Source: Flavonifractor porci
Lineage (GTDB): Bacteria; Bacillota; Clostridia; Oscillospirales; Oscillospiraceae
Reading direction: 5' to 3'
NCBI RefSeq assembly: GCF_037572415.1
Contig: NZ_JBBHLB010000009.1
Coordinates: forward strand, 1 to 64,000
Length of the DNA stretch: 64,000 bases
Each line of letters starts with the position of its first letter. Within the stretch, counting starts at the first letter, position 1. The notes beneath the pieces were generated by a model, which saw only the letters and a program-made list of their open reading frames with translations, made no database searches and was not told the origin of the DNA. Positions 15,472 through 23,611 of the stretch are shown in pieces. Position numbers and translations under genes: made by a program.

Positions 15472-17046
15472 ATGAAAAAATCAATCAACGACCGCTGCCC
15501 GTTGCAGGTCGAATGTGAGCGGAAGAAGTGCGACTTCATCCGTAAGGAGCTGGAATGCCCCTACTACTCCGTGAATGCGCGCAAGGATTATTACATCGAC
15601 GACCAGGAGGAAATTCGGGAGCGGCAGTATCGGGAGTGGCAGGATGCGCAATTCCTGGAGTCGCTGGGTAGCAATGACGATGATGACACCGCCGACGGCG
15701 GCCTGGTCTATATCCCCATTGAACAGCTCTACCCCCATCCCGACAACCCCCGTAAAGATCTGGGCGACTTGACTGAGCTGGCCGATAGCATCAAGGCCAA
15801 CGGCGTCCTCCAGAATTTGACCGTTGTCCCCCGTACCGTGACCGGGGAAATCACGGGCGAAACCTGGCAGAAAGGCTATACCGTGGTCATCGGCCACCGC
15901 CGCCTTGCGGCCTCGAAGCTGGCTGGGCTGAGAGAGCTGCCCTGCGTCATCACTGATATGGATCTTCGGAGCCAGGTGCAGACCATGCTTATGGAGAACA
16001 TTCAGCGGTCCGACCTCACCCTTTACGAGCAGGCCCAGGGCTTCCAGATGATGCTCGACCTGGGGGACAGCATCGACGAGATCGCCCAGAAGTCCGGCTT
16101 CTCCCAGACGACCGTGCGGCGCAGGGTGAAGCTGCTGGAGCTCGACCAGGAGAAATTCAAGGCTTCCGTGAGTCGTGGCGCCAACCTCATGGATTACATG
16201 GAGCTGGACAAGATCGACGACCCGGAGCTGAAGAATGAGGTCCTGGAGGCCATCGGCACCAACAACTTCCGGCAGAAGCTGGCCAGCGCCATCGAGATAG
16301 AGAAAAGCCGCAAGCTCATCGCGGAGCGGGTGCAGGCCCTTTCCGCCTTTGCGACTCAGGTTGAGAAGGTGGACCACTCCACCATGCGGTATGTGCGGAA
16401 TTACGGCACCTGGAATAAGAAAGATGAGGTGACGCGCCCCGATGACGCGGACACAGTGGCTTACTTCTTCTGTGTGGGAATGCACCAGGTAGACCTTTAT
16501 CGCCAGATCGTTGAGGAGCCGGAGGACAAAGAGGCGGCAGCCCGGGCGGAGCGAATCAAGGCCGAGCTGGAGCGCAGGCACGCAGAGCTTGAAACCATCT
16601 CCAGGGCAGCATACCAGGCCCGATACGCATTCATCAAGGACTTCTCGGCGGCGAAAAAGAACGTGGCGACTGTCTGCCGGTTTGTCGCTGGGATGCTCCT
16701 CCGGGGCCACGACGATCCGGACGACGCCATGATGTCCGAGCTCTTGGGGATTGGCATTGATGCCGAGAATGACGAAATCGACATCCCGGCCTTTGATGAA
16801 CGGTCGAAGGAAAGCCCGGAATATACTCTCCTGGCTACCGCCTACGCGTCCTTTGACGACGAGAGAGTAAATTATTTCTGGTGGCGCTGGGACTCTGCAA
16901 AGCACAGCATGGCCTGCGCCTACCAGGAAAACGAAAGCCTGGACTTCCTGTATAAGATCCTCACTGAGCTCGGATATGAGATGTCCGACGAAGAAAAAGC
17001 CCTCCAGGACGGCACCCATGAGCTGTTCCAGGAGGTGGACGGATGA
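15472..17046 (+). CDS. ParB/RepB/Spo0J-like protein
   Basis: A 524-residue protein. Cysteines near the N-terminus (CPLQVECERKKCDF, CPYY) could hold a metal. The ParB N-terminal domain follows, with HPDNPRKD and GHRRLAASKLAG; newer work shows this fold binds CTP. A helix-turn-helix (IAQKSGFSQTTVRRRVKLLE) comes next, then a long helical C-terminal part. It could spread on phage DNA or regulate transcription. No ParA is seen, so classical partition is unlikely. Confidence 0.85.
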   Translation: MKKSINDRCPLQVECERKKCDFIRKELECPYYSVNARKDYYIDDQEEIRERQYREWQDAQFLESLGSNDDDDTADGGLVYIPIEQLYPHPDNPRKDLGDLTELADSIKANGVLQNLTVVPRTVTGEITGETWQKGYTVVIGHRRLAASKLAGLRELPCVITDMDLRSQVQTMLMENIQRSDLTLYEQAQGFQMMLDLGDSIDEIAQKSGFSQTTVRRRVKLLELDQEKFKASVSRGANLMDYMELDKIDDPELKNEVLEAIGTNNFRQKLASAIEIEKSRKLIAERVQALSAFATQVEKVDHSTMRYVRNYGTWNKKDEVTRPDDADTVAYFFCVGMHQVDLYRQIVEEPEDKEAAARAERIKAELERRHAELETISRAAYQARYAFIKDFSAAKKNVATVCRFVAGMLLRGHDDPDDAMMSELLGIGIDAENDEIDIPAFDERSKESPEYTLLATAYASFDDERVNYFWWRWDSAKHSMACAYQENESLDFLYKILTELGYEMSDEEKALQDGTHELFQEVDG

Positions 17047-17489
17047 AGGCCCTCACCATTTGGCAGCCCTGGGCCTCGCTGCTGGTGTCCGGCCAGAAGA
17101 AATACGAAACCCGGAGCTGGGCCACCGCCTACCGAGGCCCTATAGCCATTCACGCCGCCATGCGGCCGGTGCGCCGGACCATCGACGCGCTGGTTGCCGA
17201 CAGGGAGGGGAGCGGGTGGGATGTGCTGGAGCGGCTGGATAGCCTCTTCCTCCGTCCCGGGGCGCTTGACCAGTTACCTACCGGGGCCATCGTCGGAAAG
17301 GCGATTCTGACCCGTTGCAATCTGATTACAGAGGACTTCCGGGCAAAGCTGTCGCCCCAGGAGCTGGACCTGGGTGACTTTTCGATTGGCCGGTATGCGT
17401 GGGAGTTTCATGTGATGGTCCCGGTAGACCCGCCGGTGAAAGCCTCCGGGAAGCAGGGGCTCTGGACTTGGGAGGGAAACCTGGAATGA
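17043..17489 (+). CDS. ASCH domain protein
   Basis: A 148-residue protein of the ASCH fold: MKALTIWQPWASLLVSGQKK with the paired WQPWA motif, then ETRSWATAYRGPIAIHA. ASCH domains bind RNA or modified nucleosides and some are amidohydrolases on acetylated cytidine. It overlaps the ParB-like gene and the next gene by four bases each. Confidence 0.85.
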   Translation: MKALTIWQPWASLLVSGQKKYETRSWATAYRGPIAIHAAMRPVRRTIDALVADREGSGWDVLERLDSLFLRPGALDQLPTGAIVGKAILTRCNLITEDFRAKLSPQELDLGDFSIGRYAWEFHVMVPVDPPVKASGKQGLWTWEGNLE

Positions 17490-17728
17490 AGAAAAAGCGA
17501 GCGAGATCCCAGCCGATACCGGGGCACACCGCCCCGGCGCCGGCGACCGGCGGCCGTGTCCAGGTGGGCGATGTAGTCTACCGCAAGCCCATCTCCTTTT
17601 CGGACAGCGACGCCAAGAACGCCCAGACGATGCGCGGGACGGTGGTCTGGGTACACCCGGCCGGCCGCTTTCATGTGGTCGAATTCGAGAAGGGCGTCCG
17701 GGAGAGCTTCATGGGGGTGCAGAGGTAA
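17486..17728 (+). CDS. Small SH3-like hypothetical protein
   Basis: An 80-residue protein with a basic Pro/Ala-rich start and a beta-rich end (VQVGDVVYRKP, TVVWVHPAGRFHVVEFEKG) reminiscent of small SH3-like barrels. ATG 17486 overlaps the previous stop. Function unknown. Confidence 0.55.
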   Translation: MKKKRARSQPIPGHTAPAPATGGRVQVGDVVYRKPISFSDSDAKNAQTMRGTVVWVHPAGRFHVVEFEKGVRESFMGVQR

Positions 17729-17929
17729 ATGCTGATTATCACCATCGAGGTCAACGCCCGGCCAGGCCAGGCCATCGGCATCAAGGAGGACCTGGCCCTC
17801 TACCTGGAGCGGTACGGGGACGCGCGGGTGGTGTCGGTCGAGGAGGCCCCGCAGAGGCAGATGGAGCAAATGACGATAGGAGGTGGCTCATACCGTGAGG
17901 AAAAGCGTGTGTCGAGGGTGCGGCGCTGA
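17729..17929 (+). CDS. Small hypothetical protein
   Basis: A 66-residue protein starting directly after the previous stop. Its last 35 bases overlap the next gene. The first half forms beta-alpha pattern (LIITIEVNARPGQA). No family recognised. Confidence 0.45.
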   Translation: MLIITIEVNARPGQAIGIKEDLALYLERYGDARVVSVEEAPQRQMEQMTIGGGSYREEKRVSRVRR

Positions 17930-18149
17930 AATCATCTGGGTCAAGACGCCCGCCGGAAAGAGTATGCCGTGTAATCCCCGCATGGTCCCGTTCTGGGAGC
18001 GGCCTGGCGCACCCGGAAAGGTAGTGCTCCAGAGTGGAAAGGTTATCAGCTGTGATTTTGAAGGGCCGAGGAATGAGCTGACCGGTTTCGGCTACACGTC
18101 GCATTTCAGCACCTGCCCACAGGCAAGGAATTTTCACAAGAAGAAGTAG
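17895..18149 (+). CDS. Small zinc-binding protein
   Basis: An 84-residue protein with CRGCGAE near the N-terminus, CNP and a late C plus H pair (HFSTCPQA), fit for one zinc ion. GTG 17895 is chosen with GGAGG 11 bases upstream; GTG 17883 lies within that site. The pattern MPCNPRMVPF is common in phage zinc-ribbon proteins placed just before late regulators. Confidence 0.6.
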   Translation: MRKSVCRGCGAEIIWVKTPAGKSMPCNPRMVPFWERPGAPGKVVLQSGKVISCDFEGPRNELTGFGYTSHFSTCPQARNFHKKK

Positions 18150-18172
18150 ACGATATAAGGGGGTGAGCCAAA

Positions 18173-18565
18173 ATGACGCTACAAGAATTATCCCATCATT
18201 TCAAGTTGCGCGAGCGGCTGGAACGGGACACGGATCTTCTCAAATCCCTGGAGGCCGCGGCTTGCCCTGGAGCGCAGGTTTTGACGGGGATGCCCCACGC
18301 CCCCGGCGTTCGAGATAAGGTGGGAGACCTGGCCGTGGAAATCGCCGACCTGAAGGAGCGCATCCGGTACCTGGAGAATGAGATTGAGGTTGAGGAGCAG
18401 GAAGTCACCCGCTTTATCACCGCCATCCCTGACGAACAGCTTCGGGTCATTTTCCGGCTCCGCTTTCTTCGGGGATTGACCTGGGGCGAGGTTGCGGCCG
18501 TCGTAGGAGGCCGGAACACCGAGGAGGCAGTGAAGTCCTCGGCCTACCGTTATCTCAACTCCTGA
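18173..18565 (+). CDS. ArpU/RinA-type late transcription regulator
   Basis: A 130-residue protein with a coiled-coil middle and a C-terminal sigma-70 region-4-like helix-turn-helix (VIFRLRFLRGLTWGEVAAVV). Proteins of this type (ArpU, RinA, DUF1492) stand just before the packaging genes in Firmicutes phages and switch on late transcription. AGGGGG lies 8 bases before ATG 18173. Here five cargo genes separate it from terminase. Confidence 0.75.
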   Translation: MTLQELSHHFKLRERLERDTDLLKSLEAAACPGAQVLTGMPHAPGVRDKVGDLAVEIADLKERIRYLENEIEVEEQEVTRFITAIPDEQLRVIFRLRFLRGLTWGEVAAVVGGRNTEEAVKSSAYRYLNS

Positions 18566-18798
18566 GAAGTTGCAACGGCGTGTTACGCCGTGTTGCGTGA
18601 CATTCCGACCATCATAGAGTAGGATTAGACTCGTAAAGTCCTACATAGCCAGGCGGCCCTTCTTCGGAGGGGCCGCCATTCTTATGGGAAAGGAGGTCCG
18701 GGCCTGCGCGTTACTCCTTGCGCGCCGGTCATGCGCCGGGTCAAACGCTTCGCCAGCGGACGGCAGCGGCGACACGACATAAGGAGGAGTTCCCCACA
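18566..18798 (+). promoter_or_regulatory. Candidate late control region
   Basis: The gap after the ArpU-type gene holds the palindrome GTTGCAAC (18569-18576), an inverted repeat ACGGCGTGTTACGCCGT, an AT-richer TAGAGTAGGATTAGAC stretch near 18616, and a hairpin with 8-bp perfect arms GGCGGCCC/GGGCCGCC (18652-18677). The position fits the late promoter acted on by ArpU, but I cannot mark a sure -10. A short frame after the hairpin has no support. Confidence 0.35.
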
Positions 18799-20172
18799 AT
18801 GTACGGCTTCATCGTACTCGCGGCCTATACGGTGCTGATGGTTCTCGTGACCATCGCCCTATCCAAAAGGTCGCAGACATCCGAGAGCTTCCATGTCGCC
18901 GATCGGAAGCTCGGCCTGGTCCAAAGCGCCATGAGTATTGCGGCCACATGGATCTGGGCTCCCGCACTGTTCACCTCGGCAGAAAAAGCATACACCAACG
19001 GCATCCCGGGGCTGTTCTGGTTCCTGGTACCAAATGTACTTTGCCTCCTGGTATTCGTCCCCTTCGGAAAGAAAATCCGAAGCCAGATGCCCGGAGGCAT
19101 CACTCTTTCCGGATACATGGCCGAGCGGTACCGCTCCAAGGCGGTGCATGGCGCATACCTATTCGAGCTGTCGGCTCTGTCCGTCCTCTCGACCGGGGTG
19201 CAGTTGCTCGCCGGCGCCAGCATTCTCGCGGCGGTAACGGGCTGGCCATTCTGGCTTCTGACCGTTATCCTGGCAGCCATCGCCTATTCTTACTCCCAGT
19301 ACTCCGGCATCAAGGCATCGGTGCTCACCGACGCCCTGCAGATGATTTTGATGCTCGCCTGCTGCGCGCTGCTTGTTCCGTGGGCACTCTCCATGGATGG
19401 GGGCGTTGACCATCTGGCAAGAGGCTTCGCTGGTTTCTCCGGCGAGTACATCAGCCTGTTCGATAGAAACGGCCTGCAGGTCTTGTTCTCCTTCGGTGTC
19501 CCGACGGCCATCGGCCTGCTCGCTGCGCCTTTTGGAGACCAGTGCTTTTGGCAGCGGGCGTTCTCCATCCGCGAGGACAAGGTGGGCGGGGCGTTCAAGC
19601 TCGGCGCTCTGCTCTTTGCCGTTGTCCCGCTCTCCATGGGCATCCTCGGATTCATCGCCGCCGGCTCTGGATTCGCGGCCACGAATGCGGGCCAGGTCAA
19701 CTTCGAGCTGGTGGGCAGCCTGTTCCCAGCCTGGGTCATGCTCCCGTTTCTGTTCATGCTGCTCTCTGGCCTGCTGTCTACCACGGACAGCAATCTTTGC
19801 GCGGTTGCCTCGCTGACCAGCGATTTCGGAGGCGGCGTCAAATCGGCCAAAGCCTCCATGCTCGCCCTGCTCGTTCTGGCCGTCGGCATTGCCAACATCC
19901 CAGGGCTTACGGTGACAGGACTGTTCCTCGTGTACGGGACGCTTCGGGCCACGACAATGCTCCCTACGGTGTTGACGCTTATGGGGAAATCGTTGTCGGC
20001 GCGCGGGGTGTTTGTCGGCATTCTGGCATCCATCGTTATCGGAATGCCGATTTTCGTTGCTGGAACCGTACTGAGCAGTGCGGCGCTCAAGACTGCTGGC
20101 AGCCTGTGCGCGCTCCTGCTCTCCGGCGCGGTGTGCGTTTTCACCGCCCCCAGAAAGGCGGTGGCCGCATGA
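18799..20172 (+). CDS. Sodium:solute symporter (SSS/SLC5 family)
   Basis: A 457-residue inner membrane protein with about 12-13 hydrophobic segments. Family hallmarks are clear: TWIWAPALFTSAEKAY (50-65), DQCFWQRAFS (247-256), and the sodium-site motif STTDS (327-331) followed by ASLTSD. It would import an unknown small solute with sodium. AAGGAGGAG precedes ATG 18799. Its stop overlaps the start of a PP-loop enzyme gene, so it is coupled to a five-gene block. A full-length transporter of this family is very unusual cargo for a phage; no truncation is seen. Confidence 0.9.
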   Translation: MYGFIVLAAYTVLMVLVTIALSKRSQTSESFHVADRKLGLVQSAMSIAATWIWAPALFTSAEKAYTNGIPGLFWFLVPNVLCLLVFVPFGKKIRSQMPGGITLSGYMAERYRSKAVHGAYLFELSALSVLSTGVQLLAGASILAAVTGWPFWLLTVILAAIAYSYSQYSGIKASVLTDALQMILMLACCALLVPWALSMDGGVDHLARGFAGFSGEYISLFDRNGLQVLFSFGVPTAIGLLAAPFGDQCFWQRAFSIREDKVGGAFKLGALLFAVVPLSMGILGFIAAGSGFAATNAGQVNFELVGSLFPAWVMLPFLFMLLSGLLSTTDSNLCAVASLTSDFGGGVKSAKASMLALLVLAVGIANIPGLTVTGLFLVYGTLRATTMLPTVLTLMGKSLSARGVFVGILASIVIGMPIFVAGTVLSSAALKTAGSLCALLLSGAVCVFTAPRKAVAA

Positions 20173-20951
20173 GCCTCGGACGGAAGCAGCGCATCACCAA
20201 CGACACATGGCTGGAGGCCGTCGCCTCCATCGAGAGCGTGGTTTCACGGGAAGAACTGGCTGACCTGTCGGCCCTGGCCATTCAGGACATAAAGTCCAAG
20301 GCAAAGGGAAAGCGAGCAGCCTATGCCTGGAGCGGCGGTAAGGATAGCATCGTCCTTGGCAAGCTCTGTGAGGCCGCCGGCGTGACCGACTCCATGATTG
20401 GCGTATGCGACCTGGAGTACCCGGCCTTCGCTGCGTGGATCGAGTCCAACAAACCGAACGGGTGCGAGGTCATCAATACGCACCAGGACCTGGACTGGCT
20501 GGCCGCTCACCCGGAGATGCTATTCCCACAGAGTTCTGCGGCGGCTGGGCGATGGTTTTCCATCGTGCAGCACCGGGCGCAGCGCATCTACTCCAAGACC
20601 CACGGCCTTGACCTCATCATCTTGGGCCGCCGCCGGGCGGACGGGAATTATGTGGGCCGAGGCTCCAATATCTACACCGACGGCAAGGGCGTCACCCGAT
20701 TCAGCCCGCTCGCGGACTGGACACATGAGCAGATCCTTGCCTTCATCCATTACCACCAGCTCCCCGTGCCGCCCATCTATGGCTGGCCAAATGGCTACCT
20801 GTGCGGCACGCATCCGTGGCCAGCTCGTCAGTGGACGGGCAGCGTCGAAAACGGCTGGCGTGAAGTGTACGACATTGACCCGACTATCGTCATCGAGGCC
20901 GCCGAGAAGATCGACAGCGCCCGGACCTTCCTTGAGGGGGTGCGGGCATGA
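20169..20951 (+). CDS. PP-loop / PAPS reductase-family protein
   Basis: A 260-residue protein with the PP-loop SGGKDS (55-60) that activates substrates by ATP pyrophosphate release. The later ILGRRRADGNYVGRG and the SPLADWTHEQI segment match PAPS-reductase-like phage enzymes. The C-terminal active Cys of true PAPS reductases is not evident. It overlaps the symporter stop (ATGA) and the ParB-like start (ATGA). The substrate is unknown; relatives serve in sulfur or nucleic-acid modification. Confidence 0.85.
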   Translation: MSLGRKQRITNDTWLEAVASIESVVSREELADLSALAIQDIKSKAKGKRAAYAWSGGKDSIVLGKLCEAAGVTDSMIGVCDLEYPAFAAWIESNKPNGCEVINTHQDLDWLAAHPEMLFPQSSAAAGRWFSIVQHRAQRIYSKTHGLDLIILGRRRADGNYVGRGSNIYTDGKGVTRFSPLADWTHEQILAFIHYHQLPVPPIYGWPNGYLCGTHPWPARQWTGSVENGWREVYDIDPTIVIEAAEKIDSARTFLEGVRA

Positions 20952-21556
20952 CGGTTGTGAGAAAACCTCTGTCGGAGCTTCGCCGTCCGAACCGAAATGT
21001 GCGGATGCACACCGACAAGCAGCTGAAGGAATTCCGACGCTCCGTGGAAATGTTCGGCCAGATCCGGCCCATCGTGGTCGACGAGGCCGGCGTCATTCTT
21101 GCCGGCAACGGCCTGTATGAGACCCTGGTCCAGATGGGGGCGTCCGAGGCGGACTGCTATGTAGTCTCTGGCCTCACCGAAGCGCAGAAGAAAAAGCTCA
21201 TGCTGGCCGACAACCGTGTCTTTGACCTGGGCGTCGATGACCTCGCTGCGCTGGATGCCTTCATCCTGGAACTGAAGGACGACCTGGACATCCCGGGCTT
21301 TGAAGAAGACCTGCTCCGGGCGATGGTGATGGAGGCCGACGAGGCCGCCGCCACTCTCAGCGAGTACGGCACCATCGACGAGGATCGGGTCGAGGAGATC
21401 CGGGACGCCAAAGAGCGGGTAGAGGCCCAGGAGGAGGCGGCCGCCCAGAAGGCGGTCGAGTATATTCCTCCAAAACCGGAGGAGCGAGAGGGCCAGCCGG
21501 AGCCGGCCCGCAGGTTCATCCTGTGCCCGAAGTGTGGTGAACGGATATGGCTGTGA
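20948..21556 (+). CDS. ParB-N-like protein with zinc tail
   Basis: A 202-residue protein. The first 90 residues form a ParB N-terminal (ParB/Srx) domain: VRKPLSELRRPNRNVR, GQIRPIVVDEAGVILAGNGL, DNRVFDLGVDD. GNG stands where ParB has GHR. A helical acidic part and a C-terminal half zinc site (CPKCGERIWL) follow. No helix-turn-helix is seen, so it is not a DNA partition protein. Ten bases overlap with the next PP-loop gene. Confidence 0.8.
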   Translation: MTVVRKPLSELRRPNRNVRMHTDKQLKEFRRSVEMFGQIRPIVVDEAGVILAGNGLYETLVQMGASEADCYVVSGLTEAQKKKLMLADNRVFDLGVDDLAALDAFILELKDDLDIPGFEEDLLRAMVMEADEAAATLSEYGTIDEDRVEEIRDAKERVEAQEEAAAQKAVEYIPPKPEEREGQPEPARRFILCPKCGERIWL

Positions 21557-22701
21557 AGCGTGTCCGCTCGAACTTGGATGTGGTGACGGCCGCCCGGCAG
21601 CGCATCAAAAACGTGTTCTCCAACGGTGTCCCGGTCTATATGTCGTTCTCGGGCGGAAAGGACAGCCTGTGCCTGGCCAACCTCACCTTGAAGCTGATCC
21701 AGGCCGGGGAAATCGACCCGGCCCTGCTGACCGTCCTCTTCATCGACGAGGAGGCCATCTTCGACTGCATCGAGGAGACGACCAAGGCTTGGCGCAAAAA
21801 ATTCCTGCTGGCCGGCGCTAAGTTCCAGTGGTGGTGCATCGAGGTCAAGCATTTCAACTGCCTCAACGAGCTCTCCAGCGACGAGACATTCGTCTGCTGG
21901 GACCGCCGCAAGCGGGATGTCTGGGTGCGGCAGCCGCCGCCCTTTGCCATCCGCAACCACCCTCTGCTCAAGCCCAGGGTGGACAACTATCAATCCTTCC
22001 TGCCCCGCGTCACCCGGGACGGCATTATGATGACCGGCGTCCGGGCGGCCGAATCCGTCCAGCGCCTCCAGTACATGGCGGCTCTGGGCGTGGGCGGCAA
22101 GGGGATCACCAACACCAACACCATCTACCCAATCTACGACTGGAAGACCACCGACGTGTGGCTCTACCTTCGCAACGAGCGGGTGGAGATCCCCAAGGTC
22201 TATCTGCAGATGTACCAGGTCGGGGTCAATCGCAACCAGCTGCGGGTTTCGCAATTCTTCTCTGTCGATACTGTCCCCGTCCTGGTACATCTTGCGGAGT
22301 ATGACCCCACTCTGATGGAGCGCGTGCTCCGCCGTGAGCCCAACGCCTACCTTGCCATGCTCTACTGGGACAGCGAAATGTTCCACCGCACGACGCGGAA
22401 GCGCCGGGAGCTAGAGGGCAAGGACACGAAGGACTACCGCGCGCTCCTGAAGGAGATGCTGTTCGAGCGCCCCGCCGATTTCTTCAACACACCGCACAAG
22501 TGCGAGGTCGCCAAGCAGTACCGCAAGCTCTTTATCCGCATGGACGGCATGGCCCGCCCCCGGGACTATCGGAAGATGTACGAGGGGCTGGTGGCCGGCG
22601 ACCCCAAGCTCCGCACCCTGCGGGCGATCTACCAGGATATTTACTGCGCCTACGCAGCCTACGCCAAGTCCTTCCGGAAGGGAGGTGAGGCAAATGGCTG
22701 A
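21547..22701 (+). CDS. IbrA-like PP-loop protein
   Basis: A 384-residue protein of the IbrA/DUF3440-like PAPS-reductase group. SGGKDS is at 35-40; FIDEEAIFDCIEET, RKRDVWVRQPP and TGVRAAESVQR follow in family order. In E. coli prophages ibrA is paired with the ParB-like ibrB, as here with the next gene; the pair was described as raising expression of immunoglobulin-binding proteins, with no known chemistry. Two different PP-loop enzymes in one operon suggest a two-step modification. Confidence 0.85.
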   Translation: MAVKRVRSNLDVVTAARQRIKNVFSNGVPVYMSFSGGKDSLCLANLTLKLIQAGEIDPALLTVLFIDEEAIFDCIEETTKAWRKKFLLAGAKFQWWCIEVKHFNCLNELSSDETFVCWDRRKRDVWVRQPPPFAIRNHPLLKPRVDNYQSFLPRVTRDGIMMTGVRAAESVQRLQYMAALGVGGKGITNTNTIYPIYDWKTTDVWLYLRNERVEIPKVYLQMYQVGVNRNQLRVSQFFSVDTVPVLVHLAEYDPTLMERVLRREPNAYLAMLYWDSEMFHRTTRKRRELEGKDTKDYRALLKEMLFERPADFFNTPHKCEVAKQYRKLFIRMDGMARPRDYRKMYEGLVAGDPKLRTLRAIYQDIYCAYAAYAKSFRKGGEANG

Positions 22702-23218
22702 TGTGGACCTGTTCGCCCCTCTGTCCTCCCTGCAGTGGGTGGACCGCGACCAGCTCAAGCCCAACGACTACAACCCCAACAAGGTCAACCGGGAGAACTT
22801 GAAGCTGCTGGTGCAGTCCATCCTCACCAACGGCTGGACGCTACCCATCGTGGTGCGCCCCGACTACACCATCATCGACGGCTTCCACCGCTGGACGGTG
22901 GCCGGAGAGGAGCCCTTGCACACGAAGCTGGGCGGCAAAGTACCCGTGGTTGTCGTGCGGCATGACGACCAGACCGAGGACATCTACGGAACCGTCACCC
23001 ACAACCGCGCCCGTGGTACACACCTGCTGGAGCCTATGAAGGCCATCGTCAAGCGCCTGCTGGCCGACGGGAAAAGCGTGCAGGAAATCGGGAAGCAGCT
23101 GGGCATGAAGCCCGAGGAGGTATTCCGCCTGTCTGATTTCTCACGAGATGACTTCCTCTCGATGATGACGAAAGGCGTACATGGGTACAGCAAAGCAGAG
23201 CTGCTGACCAAGTACTGA
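22694..23218 (+). CDS. IbrB-like ParB-N domain protein
   Basis: A 174-residue protein with the ParB/Srx-type domain: DQLKPNDYNPNKVNRENL, PIVVRPDYTIIDGFHRW. The C-terminal part has a short helix-turn-helix-like stretch (SVQEIGKQLGMKPEEVFRL). It overlaps the IbrA-like gene by 8 bases, and GGAGG stands 8 bases before ATG 22694. It is the last gene of the cargo block. Confidence 0.85.
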   Translation: MADVDLFAPLSSLQWVDRDQLKPNDYNPNKVNRENLKLLVQSILTNGWTLPIVVRPDYTIIDGFHRWTVAGEEPLHTKLGGKVPVVVVRHDDQTEDIYGTVTHNRARGTHLLEPMKAIVKRLLADGKSVQEIGKQLGMKPEEVFRLSDFSRDDFLSMMTKGVHGYSKAELLTKY

Positions 23219-23611
23219 GGCATACCCCATGCCCCCATACACCAAGCATAGCCCAGGACAGGGCCATACAAGGCGTGAGAGCCGCGTATGTGTTCTGCCC
23301 TGGGCGTTCTCATGCCGGGGCGTGGAGGGGCGTTGCAAGCCCTGGAAACGGGCATTGAGGGCAACGACGAGAAGCGCGGCAAGGTACTGTGACGGCCCCT
23401 ACCCAAAGGGTGCGGGCTCGCCGACCCCAAAAAACGATTAGTTAGTGCGCGAGAAAAGGGCAACTTTAATTGAAATCTTGTATGAAATTATCGACTTCTT
23501 GACCTTCCGCCGGGCGTGGGACGCCCGCCTCCTATCACATGGCCTGGCCCCGGAGCGGAAACGCCCCGGGCGTCGGGCGGAGGGCCAAGACACAGGAAAG
23601 GAGCGTGGCCT
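23219..23611 (+). other. Gap before terminase, candidate cos region
   Basis: No gene is convincing in these 393 bases; two short frames lack ribosome sites. The stretch has a GC hairpin (GGGCGT-ggg-ACGCCC, near 23512-23526), a second GC palindrome near 23555 and an AT-rich island (about 23435-23485) in a GC-rich setting. Lambda-type phages with Nu1/GpA terminases have cos just upstream of the small subunit, so cos is the best guess, but I cannot place the nick. Confidence 0.3.

Noticed and set aside
15481..17019. 512-codon minus-strand frame
   Set aside because: Antisense to the ParB-like gene; no ribosome site or recognisable motif.
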